Shown: piece by piece, positions 7,513 through 15,921 of the stretch
How the letters are laid out: the number at the start of each line of letters is the position of its first letter
Position numbering within the stretch: the first letter of the stretch is position 1
Source: Candidatus Nitrosotenuis cloacae
GTDB lineage: Archaea; Thermoproteota; Nitrososphaeria; Nitrososphaerales; Nitrosopumilaceae
Assembly (NCBI RefSeq): GCF_026768455.1
Contig: NZ_JAPPVQ010000013.1
Location: 1-64,000 of the forward strand
Direction of reading: 5' to 3'
DNA length: 64,000 bases
Made by a program: the position numbers and the translations under genes
Notes under the pieces: generated by a model
What the model saw: the letters and a program-made list of their open reading frames with translations, nothing else
Told to the model about the DNA's origin: nothing
Databases searched by the model: none

Positions 7513-8230
7513 GCAGGTCGGCGCGGTATTTTCGTTTCTGACCATAATTCCTGCTGGGAGCTCCAATCTCCAAGTTGTTGCAAGACACATGTACCTGTTT
7601 CCGGTCGTGGGCATTGCAATAGGAATCATTGTGGGCTCTGCCGCATGGGGACTGTCGTTCCTGCTGGAGCCGCTTGTGGTGGGACTGCTTGTCACTGCCG
7701 CACTGGTACTTGTCACAGGCCTGCACCATATCGACGGACTGTCCGACTTTGCAGACGGGCTGATGGTGCGCGGCACAAGGGAGAGAAAATGGCAGGTGAT
7801 GAGGGATCCGTCGGTCGGCTCTGCCGGAATAGTGTCGGTAGTCCTGTATGTGGGCGGCATGATAATTGCGTTGTCTGCAATTCGTGGGTTTGACCTGTTC
7901 TTGGCAATCATTGCAGCCGAGATAGTCGCCAAGTTCTCGATGGTGCTGCTTACTAGCTTTGGGCCTTCTGCGTGGGAGGGTTCAAACTCTGATTTTGTCA
8001 AATCCATGAAGGACAGAAGGAAACTTGGCATTGCAGCAGCAATTACAGTGCTCTCGCTCATGCTGTTGCAGAATAATGCCGCGTTTGCCGCACTTGCGGC
8101 TGGAATTGTAATCTCGCTTATCATTTTAGGCATATCTAGGCGCAGCTTTGGGGGAATCTCAGGTGACATCTTGGGTGCTACAAACGAGATGACAAGACTT
8201 GCATCACTTCTTGTCTTTGCGTCGGCATGA
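7505..8230 (+). CDS. cobS: Adenosylcobinamide-GDP ribazoletransferase (cobalamin synthase)
   Basis: Membrane enzyme joining alpha-ribazole to adenosylcobinamide-GDP, the penultimate or last step in making the cofactor. The acidic signature HIDGLSDFADGLM and the downstream RKWQVMRDPSVGSAGI are intact, with about six membrane helices. I start it at ATG 7505 (FRQVGAVFSFLTIIP), which gives 241 residues and the usual N terminus; an in-frame start at 7454 would add residues not seen in the family. The gene overlaps cbiB by 8 nt and cobY by 4 nt. Confidence 0.92.
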   Translation: MFRQVGAVFSFLTIIPAGSSNLQVVARHMYLFPVVGIAIGIIVGSAAWGLSFLLEPLVVGLLVTAALVLVTGLHHIDGLSDFADGLMVRGTRERKWQVMRDPSVGSAGIVSVVLYVGGMIIALSAIRGFDLFLAIIAAEIVAKFSMVLLTSFGPSAWEGSNSDFVKSMKDRRKLGIAAAITVLSLMLLQNNAAFAALAAGIVISLIILGISRRSFGGISGDILGATNEMTRLASLLVFASA

Positions 8231-8805
8231 TTGCGCTTGTGATGGCTGGTGGGAAGGGATCCAGGATGGATTCAAAGGAGGAAAAACTACTCCTCAAATA
8301 CAAAAAGCCGGTCGTACTGCACGTGGTTGATGCATTGCGGCAATCAGGATGCTTTTCAAGAATTGTGGCGGTGACAAGCAAAAACTCACCCAAGACTCAA
8401 ACCGCTCTGTCAGAGTATGGTGTGGAGATAATTGACACGTCCGGAACCGATTATGTAACTGATCTTAACCTTGCCTTGTCAGGCATTGACGACGTGGCTA
8501 TGGTCGTGTCGGGCGATCTGCCGCTTCTTGACGCAGACATTGTGCAAAAAATGATCATGCAACACAAAAAAGATTCTACATGGCAAAGCTTTGTAGTCAC
8601 AAAGAACTTTCTAGAATCGCAAAACATGGCAGCCGAGTTTTCAGTAGAGTGCGACGGACAAGAGTGCTACTACACCGGCATATCTGTAGTGAACCCGAAA
8701 ATGATCACCGCCCACGTAAAGGAGACATGCACCATCCTAGATGACAAGAGAATTGCGATGAACCTTAACACGAAATACGATTATTCCTTACTCAAGAACG
8801 CCTGA
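8227..8805 (+). CDS. cobY: GTP:adenosylcobinamide-phosphate guanylyltransferase
   Basis: The archaeal, non-orthologous replacement of CobU: a nucleotidyltransferase that activates adenosylcobinamide phosphate with GTP. The 192-residue protein has the N-terminal ALVMAGGKGSRM loop, the VVSGDLPLLD metal-binding segment and YTGISVVNPKMI. It is the last gene of the cobalamin operon, overlapping cobS by 4 nt. Its 3' end overlaps the convergent rps27e gene by 18 nt. Its place directly after cobS supports CobY over generic MobA-type transferases. Confidence 0.9.
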   Translation: MIALVMAGGKGSRMDSKEEKLLLKYKKPVVLHVVDALRQSGCFSRIVAVTSKNSPKTQTALSEYGVEIIDTSGTDYVTDLNLALSGIDDVAMVVSGDLPLLDADIVQKMIMQHKKDSTWQSFVVTKNFLESQNMAAEFSVECDGQECYYTGISVVNPKMITAHVKETCTILDDKRIAMNLNTKYDYSLLKNA

Positions 8806-8985
8806 AATAGTGCCGTTGATCTTTGCAATGGATCCGGTCGGCTCGGCAATCACGTTTCCGCATGACTTGCATGTTACGGTGCTTGTGACGTGAGAGAACA
8901 GGACGTTTTCCGCACTGCACTCCTTGCACTGTACCTTCTGGAACTTGCTCCTTGGCTTTGGAATTAGGATGTGTCCTTTCTTCAA
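8788..8985 (-). CDS. rps27e: 30S ribosomal protein S27e
   Basis: The 65-residue zinc-finger ribosomal protein has two CxxC pairs, VQCKEC and VTCKSC, in the expected positions, and a typical FxxVxC context. Length matches archaeal S27e. It overlaps the upstream rpl44e gene by 4 nt, the usual archaeal pairing, and overlaps the convergent cobY by 18 nt. Confidence 0.95.
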   Translation of the reverse strand: MKKGHILIPKPRSKFQKVQCKECSAENVLFSHVTSTVTCKSCGNVIAEPTGSIAKINGTISGVLE

Positions 8986-9263
8986 TTTGCCACCAACTCT
9001 AGCTTTCTTAGTCTGATGCCCTTTTTATTAGATTTCTTTTTACATTGAGGACAAGTCAAAATCAAGGTCTGTTTTTTCGTAGTCTTTGCAGGCTTGGCAA
9101 GCTTTGGGAATTTCTGTCCGCCGTATCCCTTTTTGTCTTCCTCGTGCCTTCGCTCACCGATTGCAGAGCCTCTTCTTTTACCGGCCTTGTACAAGGCGAC
9201 CTTTTGCAGAGTATGTGTCTTGCATTTTGCACAATACCTGTTGATCTCCTTCGGTATGTTCAT
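8982..9263 (-). CDS. rpl44e: 50S ribosomal protein L44e
   Basis: The 93-residue protein starts at ATG 9263 (NIPKEINRYCAKCKTHT). It has the two zinc-binding pairs CAKC and CPQC and the basic middle region with GYGGQKFPKLAKPAKTTKK that is diagnostic of L44e. The frame extends upstream to 9410, but that extension has no family similarity and would overlap the divergent adenine deaminase, so I reject it. It is cotranscribed with rps27e. Confidence 0.94.
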   Translation of the reverse strand: MNIPKEINRYCAKCKTHTLQKVALYKAGKRRGSAIGERRHEEDKKGYGGQKFPKLAKPAKTTKKQTLILTCPQCKKKSNKKGIRLRKLELVAN

Positions 9264-9333
9264 AGAGACCAACGACTTGGATGGTAATTTAAACACAACT
9301 TTGAATTTATAGCGGATTGGTGCAGATTGTACC

Positions 9334-11097
9334 ATGTCTGAGCTTGCCTCGATGATTTCCGCGCTAAACGCGGTTGCAATGGGCGACAAAAAGGCGGACA
9401 TCATCCTCAAGAACTGCTCGCTTGTGAACGTCTACACAAACGAGTTGGTCCCAAAAACCCAGGTTGCCATAAAAAAGGACCGCATCGCGTATGTGGGCCA
9501 AGATGCGTCCCATGCTGCGGACGAAAAAACGGCGATAATTGACCTGCAGGATGGATTTCTGGCTCCCGGATTTGCGGACCCTCACACTCACATCGACCAG
9601 TTTGTGACCCCTGCGGAGCTTGCAAAAAAATCCCTGCTCTGCGGCACGACAAGCCTCTTCTCAGATCCAATTGATGTAGTCAGTGTCTGCGGGTTCAAGG
9701 GGCTTCGAGAATTTGTAAAAATGTGCTCCTCTCTTCCAATCAGAATATTCAACGTGGTGCCAGGGGGCCTGCCAGTCGACAGGAAGTTCAGCCATAGAAA
9801 GGCACTCACCATATCTGAGGAAAAGGCGGCAATCAAGATTGACGGCATAGTCGGCATGGGGGAGGTGTTCTCCTGGACTAAGGTCACATCAAGGGATCCG
9901 CAGACAATGAAAAAGATAGCAAGCATGATAAACCACAACTGCATCATAAACGGGCACACTGCTGGGGCATCGGACAGAAAGCTCAACGCGTACGTTTCAT
10001 CTGGCATAATTTCGTGTCATGAACCAATAGACTATGATCAGGTGATGGAAAGGTTGCGTCTTGGCATGTGGGTCATGATGAGGGAGGGCTCGATTCGCCG
10101 CGACCTGAAAAACATCATACCAAAGATCCTTCAGACAAAACCGTATCTAAACAGGCTGATGTTCTGCTCCGACGGGCTGGATCCTGTGGATATTGCAAAA
10201 TTTGGCCACATTGATCACTGTGTTAGGGAGGCAGTAAGACTCGGTGTAAGCGCGGTGGACGCCATAACGATGGCATCAAAGAACTGCTTTGACTATTACA
10301 ACATGGGAAAAGACCTTGGCGGCATTGCACCAGGAAAGCTTGCAGACATGCTGGTATTTGATGACCTGGAAAAAATAAAGCCAAAGCGCGTGTTCATGGG
10401 CGGAAGGCTGGTCGCATCAAACGGCAGTATTGTGACCAGAATACAGAACAAGCCCGTACCAAAATGGATGAAACACACAGTAAAGATTGCAAAGACCTTC
10501 TCCGAAAAAGACTTTGCAATAAAAAGCAAAGACCAGACAGTGTCTGCAAATGTGATGGAAATGGAAACTGAGATAATCACAAAACTGGGTACTGCGACAC
10601 TTGCCACAAAGAATGGGAACGTGACTCCATCACAGGAGCAGGATGTCTGGAAGGTGGCCGCATTTGACAGGACGTACGGCTCAGGCAAGCACGCGGTGGG
10701 ATTTTTGAAAAACTTTGGAGCAGATATTGGCGCGTTTGCATCCACGTGGAGCTTTCATGAAAACGACCTAATTGTTATCGGCTCAAATGAAAAAGACATG
10801 GCATACGCGGCAAATCACCTGGTAAAATCCCAGGGGGGAATGGTAATAGTAAAGAACGGCAAGGTTCTGTCCTTTCTGCCTCTGCCAATATCTGGGATAA
10901 TCTCATCTGATCCCTTTGAAGTGGCTTTGGAAAAGTTTGTGGGACTCAACTCGACTCTGGTGGAAAGCGGCTGCAAGTTCGCAAGACCGCACCTGATCCC
11001 GCTGTTTCTGCCGTTTCTTGCCCTTCCGTCAGTCAGAATGCTTCACAGCGGGATGATAGATGTGAAGAAAAGATCGGTTATTGCGCCGATTCACTAG
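9334..11097 (+). CDS. ade: Adenine deaminase
   Basis: An amidohydrolase that converts adenine to hypoxanthine and ammonia in purine salvage. The 587-residue length and layout fit the Ade family: an N-terminal composite beta domain, the metal site PHTHID (H84, H86), VVPGGLPVD, GEVFSW, NGHTAGASD, MFCSDGLDPVD and a C-terminal domain ending near LHSGMIDVKK. A TATA-like GAATTTATAG lies about 22 bp before the ATG. It is monocistronic, divergent from the ribosomal protein pair. It fits with guaA and guaB elsewhere in the window as purine interconversion. Confidence 0.93.
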   Translation: MSELASMISALNAVAMGDKKADIILKNCSLVNVYTNELVPKTQVAIKKDRIAYVGQDASHAADEKTAIIDLQDGFLAPGFADPHTHIDQFVTPAELAKKSLLCGTTSLFSDPIDVVSVCGFKGLREFVKMCSSLPIRIFNVVPGGLPVDRKFSHRKALTISEEKAAIKIDGIVGMGEVFSWTKVTSRDPQTMKKIASMINHNCIINGHTAGASDRKLNAYVSSGIISCHEPIDYDQVMERLRLGMWVMMREGSIRRDLKNIIPKILQTKPYLNRLMFCSDGLDPVDIAKFGHIDHCVREAVRLGVSAVDAITMASKNCFDYYNMGKDLGGIAPGKLADMLVFDDLEKIKPKRVFMGGRLVASNGSIVTRIQNKPVPKWMKHTVKIAKTFSEKDFAIKSKDQTVSANVMEMETEIITKLGTATLATKNGNVTPSQEQDVWKVAAFDRTYGSGKHAVGFLKNFGADIGAFASTWSFHENDLIVIGSNEKDMAYAANHLVKSQGGMVIVKNGKVLSFLPLPISGIISSDPFEVALEKFVGLNSTLVESGCKFARPHLIPLFLPFLALPSVRMLHSGMIDVKKRSVIAPIH

Positions 11098-11139
11098 CAA
11101 ACTTTTAAAAAAGGGCAGAGGCGATTTTTTTCGATTAGT

Positions 11140-12735
11140 ATGGCTTCAATTCAACAAACTCCAAACGGTCCTGTTTTAGTATTAAAGGAAAGCGCGCTCC
11201 AGCAAAAGGGCAGGGATGCGCAGAAAAACAACATAATGGCGGCAAAACTTGTAGCCGATCTGGTTAGAACCAGCCTCGGACCACGCGGCCTTGACAAGAT
11301 GCTTGTAGATTCGATTGGCGATGTTACAATAACAAATGACGGTGCTACGATTCTCAAAGAAATCGACGTACAGCACCCGGCAGCAAAAATGATGGTAGAG
11401 ATCTCAAAGACGGTGGACAACGAGGTGGGTGACGGCACCACATCATCTGTAGTATTTTCAGGGGCACTTTTGGAAAAGGCGGAGGAGCTTTTGGCAAAAG
11501 GTGTTCACTCATCGGTAATTGTAGAGGGATATCAGGCAGCACACGAGAAGGTCATGGAACTGTTGTCACAAATTGCAAAAAAGGTAGACCCGACAGACGA
11601 GGAATCGTTACTAAAAATAGCAACAACTAGCATGCAGTCAAAGCTGATCTCAGAGGACAGCAGCATTCTCTCAAGACTTGTAGTTGATGCAGTACTGCGT
11701 GTGGCAGAAAAGAAGGGCGACACGTACATTGTAGACCTTGACAATATCAAAGTAGAGAAAAAGGCAGGCGCCTCAATTCAGGATACCGAACTTGTAAAGG
11801 GAATAGTACTTGACAAGGAGGTGGTGCACAGCGGAATGCCTACAAAGATTGACAAGGCAAAGATTGCATTACTGAACGCAGCACTAGAAGTTGAAAAAAC
11901 TGAGATGAGTGCGGAAATTAGAATCACGGACCCGACCCAGATGCAAATGTTCTTGGAGGAAGAAAACAGGATGCTAAAGTCCATGGTTGACAAGCTGCAA
12001 AGAATCGGCTGCAACGTTTTGGTCTGCCAAAAGGGAATTGACGATATAGCGCAACACTATCTTGCTAAATACGGAATCCTGTCTGTAAGGCGAGTAAAGG
12101 AAAGCGACATGACAAAGCTCTCAAAGGCGACAGGCGGCAGGATCACAACAAATCTTGACGATATGACTGAAAAGGATCTCGGCCACGCAGAACTGGTGCA
12201 CCAAAAGAAGGTGGAATCGGACAAGTGGGTATTCGTCGAGGGATGCAAGAATCCAAAATCAGTATCCGTCCTGGTACGAGGTGGCTCACAAAGAGTAGTC
12301 GACGAGGTGGACAGGTCGCTTCATGATGCACTTATGGTTGTAAAGGACGTAATCGAAAAGCCGGCAATAGTTGCAGGTGGTGGAGCACCAGAAGCATACC
12401 TTGCATCACAGCTAAAGGAGTGGTCTGACAACTTTGAGGGGCGCGAACAACTTGCAATCAGAAAGTACGCCGAGGCATTGGAGGTAATCCCGCTTACAAT
12501 TGCGGAAAACGCGGGAATGGATCCAATTGACACCATGGCAAACTTGAGGGCCAAGCAAAGCAGCGGTAGAAAGTGGGTCGGAATCAACGCAAAAGAGGGA
12601 AAAATCGACGACATGTTTGCACTCAATATCGTAGAGCCGGTCGCAGTAAAGGAGCAGATCTCAAAATCTGCAACAGAGGCGGCATGCATGATACTTCGAA
12701 TCGACGACGTCATTGCAGTTTCAGGCAAAAAGTAA
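11140..12735 (+). CDS. thsA: Thermosome (group II chaperonin) subunit
   Basis: An ATP-driven protein-folding chaperonin of the CCT/TCP-1 family, 531 residues. Seen in order: the N-terminal [21 protein letters not shown] motifs ITNDGATIL and [10 protein letters not shown], an apical domain with a lid helix (residues about 240-310), and the C-terminal ATP-binding [11 protein letters not shown] and [10 protein letters not shown]. The C terminus ends in VSGKK and lacks the Gly-Gly-Met repeats seen in many thermosomes. A TATA-like CTTTTAAAAAA lies about 30 bp upstream, fitting a strongly expressed single gene. Whether it is the alpha or beta type cannot be decided here. Confidence 0.94.
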   Translation: MASIQQTPNGPVLVLKESALQQKGRDAQKNNIMAAKLVADLVRTSLGPRGLDKMLVDSIGDVTITNDGATILKEIDVQHPAAKMMVEISKTVDNEVGDGTTSSVVFSGALLEKAEELLAKGVHSSVIVEGYQAAHEKVMELLSQIAKKVDPTDEESLLKIATTSMQSKLISEDSSILSRLVVDAVLRVAEKKGDTYIVDLDNIKVEKKAGASIQDTELVKGIVLDKEVVHSGMPTKIDKAKIALLNAALEVEKTEMSAEIRITDPTQMQMFLEEENRMLKSMVDKLQRIGCNVLVCQKGIDDIAQHYLAKYGILSVRRVKESDMTKLSKATGGRITTNLDDMTEKDLGHAELVHQKKVESDKWVFVEGCKNPKSVSVLVRGGSQRVVDEVDRSLHDALMVVKDVIEKPAIVAGGGAPEAYLASQLKEWSDNFEGREQLAIRKYAEALEVIPLTIAENAGMDPIDTMANLRAKQSSGRKWVGINAKEGKIDDMFALNIVEPVAVKEQISKSATEAACMILRIDDVIAVSGKK

Positions 12736-12775
12736 CTGCAAAAAACTTCAAAACATATCTCTCCATTAGATTCCA

Positions 12776-13642
12776 GTGTACAAAATAGGAATTGATCTTG
12801 GTGGTACCAAGATAGAGGGAATCTGCCTTGATGAGAAACTCAATGCTGTCAAAAGAACAAGAATTCCGACGAACCAGCACAACGGCTACCGATTCATTGT
12901 AGATTCAATCGTCTCACTCGTAAGGGATCTGACAAAGGAAATCTCCGACTATTCCATCGGAATCTGCACTCCTGGGGCAATATCAAAAAAGACGGGTCTT
13001 ATCAAAAACAGCAACACACAGTGTCTTATTGGCATGCCGCTAAAGGACGACCTTGAAAGGCTGCTTGGAAGAAAAATTGCAATGGACAACGACGCAAACT
13101 GTTTTGCAATGGCAGAGTCCAGGCTTGGAGCGGCGGTAGGTCATGGAGTCGTATTTGGTGTAATAATGGGGACAGGCGTCGGCGGAGGAATAGTAATTGA
13201 TGGAAAAGTGCATCGGGGCAGGACGAACATTGCAGGAGAGTGGGGTCACCACACGCTTCACCAGAACGGAAACAAGTGTTATTGCGGAAAGCTTGGATGC
13301 GTTGAGACATACATCAGCGGTCCTGCGCTTGAAAAAAGATGGACCCAACTTACCGGGAAAAAATCCGGTCTTCCGGAGATAGTAAAGGCTCTTGATGGCG
13401 TACCGGCGCAGACATGGAAAAAGGAATTTCTGGAAAACTTTGGGACCGGCCTTGCAAACGTGATCGACATTTTGGATCCTGATGCGGTCGTACTGGGTGG
13501 CGGACTGTCAAACATCGACTTTTTGTACACCGAGGGGAGGGATGCGGTGTATGGTACGGTGTTTAGCGACTTGGTGGATACGCCGATTCTGAAAAACAAA
13601 CTCGGCGACTCTGCCGGTGTGTTTGGCGCCGCATTACTGTGA
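12776..13642 (+). CDS. ROK-family sugar kinase (glucokinase-like)
   Basis: A 288-residue ASKHA kinase with the phosphate-1 loop GIDLGGTKIEG at the N terminus, DNDANCFAMAE, the phosphate-2 loop GTGVGGGIVIDG, and the ROK zinc site near H-x-CYCGKLGCVETY. It most likely phosphorylates glucose or an N-acetylated hexosamine or mannosamine; the substrate cannot be read from the sequence. Closest in feel to bacterial NagK/glucokinase. The start codon is GTG at 12776, 40 bp after the thermosome gene. Its end overlaps the convergent DUF2024 gene by 9 nt. Confidence 0.88.
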   Translation: MYKIGIDLGGTKIEGICLDEKLNAVKRTRIPTNQHNGYRFIVDSIVSLVRDLTKEISDYSIGICTPGAISKKTGLIKNSNTQCLIGMPLKDDLERLLGRKIAMDNDANCFAMAESRLGAAVGHGVVFGVIMGTGVGGGIVIDGKVHRGRTNIAGEWGHHTLHQNGNKCYCGKLGCVETYISGPALEKRWTQLTGKKSGLPEIVKALDGVPAQTWKKEFLENFGTGLANVIDILDPDAVVLGGGLSNIDFLYTEGRDAVYGTVFSDLVDTPILKNKLGDSAGVFGAALL

Positions 13643-13897
13643 GGGACAGCCTTCCATCCTTTGGATGTAAAAACCGCTGGTCATTATCTCGATCTCAATC
13701 TCGTCTGGAACCGACTCTGAATGGCAGAAATGGCACTCTTCCGATGTGACCTTGGCTTCCTGCTCTCCTATTGTGGTAAGCCACTTTTTTGCATACTGGA
13801 TTGCCTTCTGGTTGTCCTGCGAGTCTGTGATCACGTCAAAGTGCATGGTGTGCCCGTCTTTTGCCTTCACATAGGTGTCAAAAACGTGGACCTTCAT
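13634..13897 (-). CDS. DUF2024 family protein
   Basis: This 87-residue soluble protein starts VHVFDTYVKAKDGHTMHFDV and contains ECHFCHSE followed by GFYIQRMEGCP, the pattern I know from the uncharacterised DUF2024 family found widely in bacteria and some archaea. The CxxCH arrangement might bind metal, though it could also suggest a heme site; a soluble cytosolic protein with this fold is not known to be a cytochrome. It stands alone on the minus strand. No function is assigned. Confidence 0.75.
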   Translation of the reverse strand: MKVHVFDTYVKAKDGHTMHFDVITDSQDNQKAIQYAKKWLTTIGEQEAKVTSEECHFCHSESVPDEIEIEIMTSGFYIQRMEGCPSQ

Positions 13898-13932
13898 GGT
13901 GTGTGTGGCTGTAAGACGGTTTTTATTTTTTG

Positions 13933-14337
13933 TCAGAAGTTCTCATAGGCATGATATACAATGCGCCTTGTATTTTCCAAAAGTAAGGAGCACAGATCAA
14001 TGATTTTATCTGTGCTTAGATCGATTTCGGCAAGATCTCTTTCCAAAAGACGTCCCAACTCGGAATCGTTTCTAATTCTGCGGTATTCTCTTTCATACCA
14101 CATGAGAAAACTAATTGCGTTTACGTTACCAGTCTTCTTTGCCTTTGCCTTGAATTTGTCCAGGCCGATCCTGTCTATTTTACAATCAAACTTTTTGTTG
14201 TATTCCTCTAGAAGATCCGTATATGACTCTTGAATCGCTTTCAGAAATTCCATGATCTGAGATGTGGCATCTTTTTTGGCTGATCTGATTTCCTCTAGAA
14301 TCCTCTCTGCATCCGCTATCCTTCTTGCCGCACTCAT
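13933..14337 (-). CDS. Helical hypothetical protein
   Basis: A 134-residue, charged, all-helical cytosolic protein, probably with coiled-coil character at the N terminus (AARRIADAERILEEIR). It has no signal peptide, membrane segment or recognisable catalytic motif. A run FLMWYEREYRRIRND in the middle is distinctive. Base use is slightly more AT-rich than in the flanking housekeeping genes. It sits upstream of the DUF2024 gene with a 35-bp gap and is probably lineage-specific. I do not recognise the family. Confidence 0.6.
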   Translation of the reverse strand: MSAARRIADAERILEEIRSAKKDATSQIMEFLKAIQESYTDLLEEYNKKFDCKIDRIGLDKFKAKAKKTGNVNAISFLMWYEREYRRIRNDSELGRLLERDLAEIDLSTDKIIDLCSLLLENTRRIVYHAYENF

Positions 14338-14366
14338 ACAGGGATGTAAAACAAATTATTATTGAA

Positions 14367-14855
14367 TCATCGTAATTTTGCAAGATCCCTGTCGATCTTT
14401 GCTTTTTCTAGCGCCTTTTTTGCATCATCGTATGCTATTTTCTTGGTGGAGTTTGTGGGATTTGAGTTATAGTCCTTTTTTGCCTGCGACAGTTTGAGAT
14501 CTGCTGCCTTTACCGCATCTTTTGCATCCTTTAGCGCCTTTAGTTTTGCAGCATTGCTTGCATCGGTCGCTGCTTTTCCTTTTGGCGATTTTGCAGTTGT
14601 GCTGGAAGTCGTTTTATCTAACGTTTTCTTTTGTGCCTCCAAATCGCTCTTCTTTTTTGCCTTGATCTCTTCTGCGATTTGTTTCTCTCTTTGTTTTGCC
14701 TTTTCTCTTGCCTCACTGCCTCCTGCGTTTGCAGTTGGCATTATCTGAGTTAGTAAAATTGTACTTGCAAATACGGCAAACAGCATCAACGACTTTCTCA
14801 CGTGCTGAGCACCTTCTGTCCTGACATAATTCCGATACTGTGATGTGTTCTCCAT
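14367..14855 (-). CDS. Secreted Lys/Ala-rich coiled-coil protein
   Basis: The mature protein is about 115 residues of Lys, Ala, Asp and Glu-rich coiled coil with a Ser/Thr/Lys linker in the middle. The N terminus contains a clear signal peptide (KSLMLFAVFASTILL then a cleavage-like TANAG). Two starts are possible: ATG at 14855, or GTG at 14801, which would put the signal peptide at the very N terminus. A TATA-like CATATAGAAA lies right before 14855, so a transcript starting 25 bp downstream would favour GTG 14801. A surface or cell-wall role is inferred; nothing more is known. Confidence 0.6.
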   Translation of the reverse strand: MENTSQYRNYVRTEGAQHVRKSLMLFAVFASTILLTQIMPTANAGGSEAREKAKQREKQIAEEIKAKKKSDLEAQKKTLDKTTSSTTAKSPKGKAATDASNAAKLKALKDAKDAVKAADLKLSQAKKDYNSNPTNSTKKIAYDDAKKALEKAKIDRDLAKLR

Positions 14856-14937
14856 TTTCTATATGCGATTGTTTTTTCGTTTTGAACGATCAAACCTATT
14901 TACAAATATTGTTGTGATGCGGGCAATTTTGCCTTGA

Positions 14938-15831
14938 TTATTCTAATTGTTTTATTATTTTGAGAAAGTTGAGACTCTTGTGTATTATGTTCTCCGGATA
15001 ACAGTTAAGCATCCAGCCGTTGTTTATCCTGTAAAACTCCATATCTTTGCAGTCCACGTTGTATTCTAATACGCTATTGTCAAATTCCCAATCAAAGCCG
15101 TTGCGAATTTCAGCTGATGGATAATTGTGCCCACGTACCAACGTGATGGTGTTTTTGTCATAGTTTGCCTCAACTTCTGCATACAGGGCGTTTGGATACA
15201 GGTAGATGACACTGGGATGCTTTGTGATTGCGTCAAACTCCCTTTTTGTGACGTATTCGTTGTGCAATACGATCACTTTGTCGTAATTTGAAAGAATTGA
15301 CGGGTCTTTGTCAACGTCAACGTCTGTCACAAACGAGTAGCCCAGAAGGTACAGTGTCTGCACTGCGTTGGGATTTGCCTGCGGCAGAAAGTCGTGTCTG
15401 ATTTGCGTCGTGAGGCACTCCGAACCGCACTCATTCCTGTAGTACGTGTAAAATCCCGGTTCTGTATATGCAGACGCTGTAAACGTGGGAAAAATCACGA
15501 CTGATTTTTTTGGCTCGTTCTTTACACTGGCTCCCTCATAGTTGATCTTTGGATCCAGCTCCAACAAGATCTGGTTGTAGTGTTTTTTCCCGTCTACTAG
15601 AACATGTTCGTCTTCTTTGACGTACGTGTTAAAGATGGATGTGGAATTGACAAATGTCCAACCCCCACTGCTTTTTGAAAAGTATTCTCCAACATAATCG
15701 TTAAAATCTGCGTCATAACTGTAGCGTTGCGGAATATTTTCTGGCTCTTGTATCGGAGCATTTTGCAATGCTAGAGTAATTGCAATTATTGCTGCGACAA
15801 TTCCCACACCTACCGGCACGTACCTGTTCAT
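14938..15831 (-). CDS. Membrane-anchored exported protein, thaumarchaeal, unknown function
   Basis: The 297 residues begin with a hydrophobic anchor (VPVGVGIVAAIIAITLAL) and continue as an exported soluble domain. Two cysteines in NECGSECLTT probably form a disulfide, and a further pair (VDCKDM, LNCYPEN) lies near the C terminus. The middle has alternating strands and helices (YDKVIVLHNEYVTKREFDAI) that suggest a Rossmann-like or gasdermin-unlike alpha/beta domain. I know similar proteins only from ammonia-oxidising archaea. It stands alone on the minus strand between the Lys-rich protein and guaA. Confidence 0.65.
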   Translation of the reverse strand: MNRYVPVGVGIVAAIIAITLALQNAPIQEPENIPQRYSYDADFNDYVGEYFSKSSGGWTFVNSTSIFNTYVKEDEHVLVDGKKHYNQILLELDPKINYEGASVKNEPKKSVVIFPTFTASAYTEPGFYTYYRNECGSECLTTQIRHDFLPQANPNAVQTLYLLGYSFVTDVDVDKDPSILSNYDKVIVLHNEYVTKREFDAITKHPSVIYLYPNALYAEVEANYDKNTITLVRGHNYPSAEIRNGFDWEFDNSVLEYNVDCKDMEFYRINNGWMLNCYPENIIHKSLNFLKIIKQLE

Positions 15832-15921
15832 GGATATTGTGTATCCATAACGACTTTAAGCTTTTGCGAATGTTGAAAACAAAACCCTCATCTATTCTGA
15901 CGTGTTGTCGCTGAAATCCAG

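Noticed and set aside
9264-9410. N-terminal extension of L44e
   Set aside because: L44e starts at NIPKEINRYC; the extension overlaps the adenine deaminase start and is not conserved in the family.
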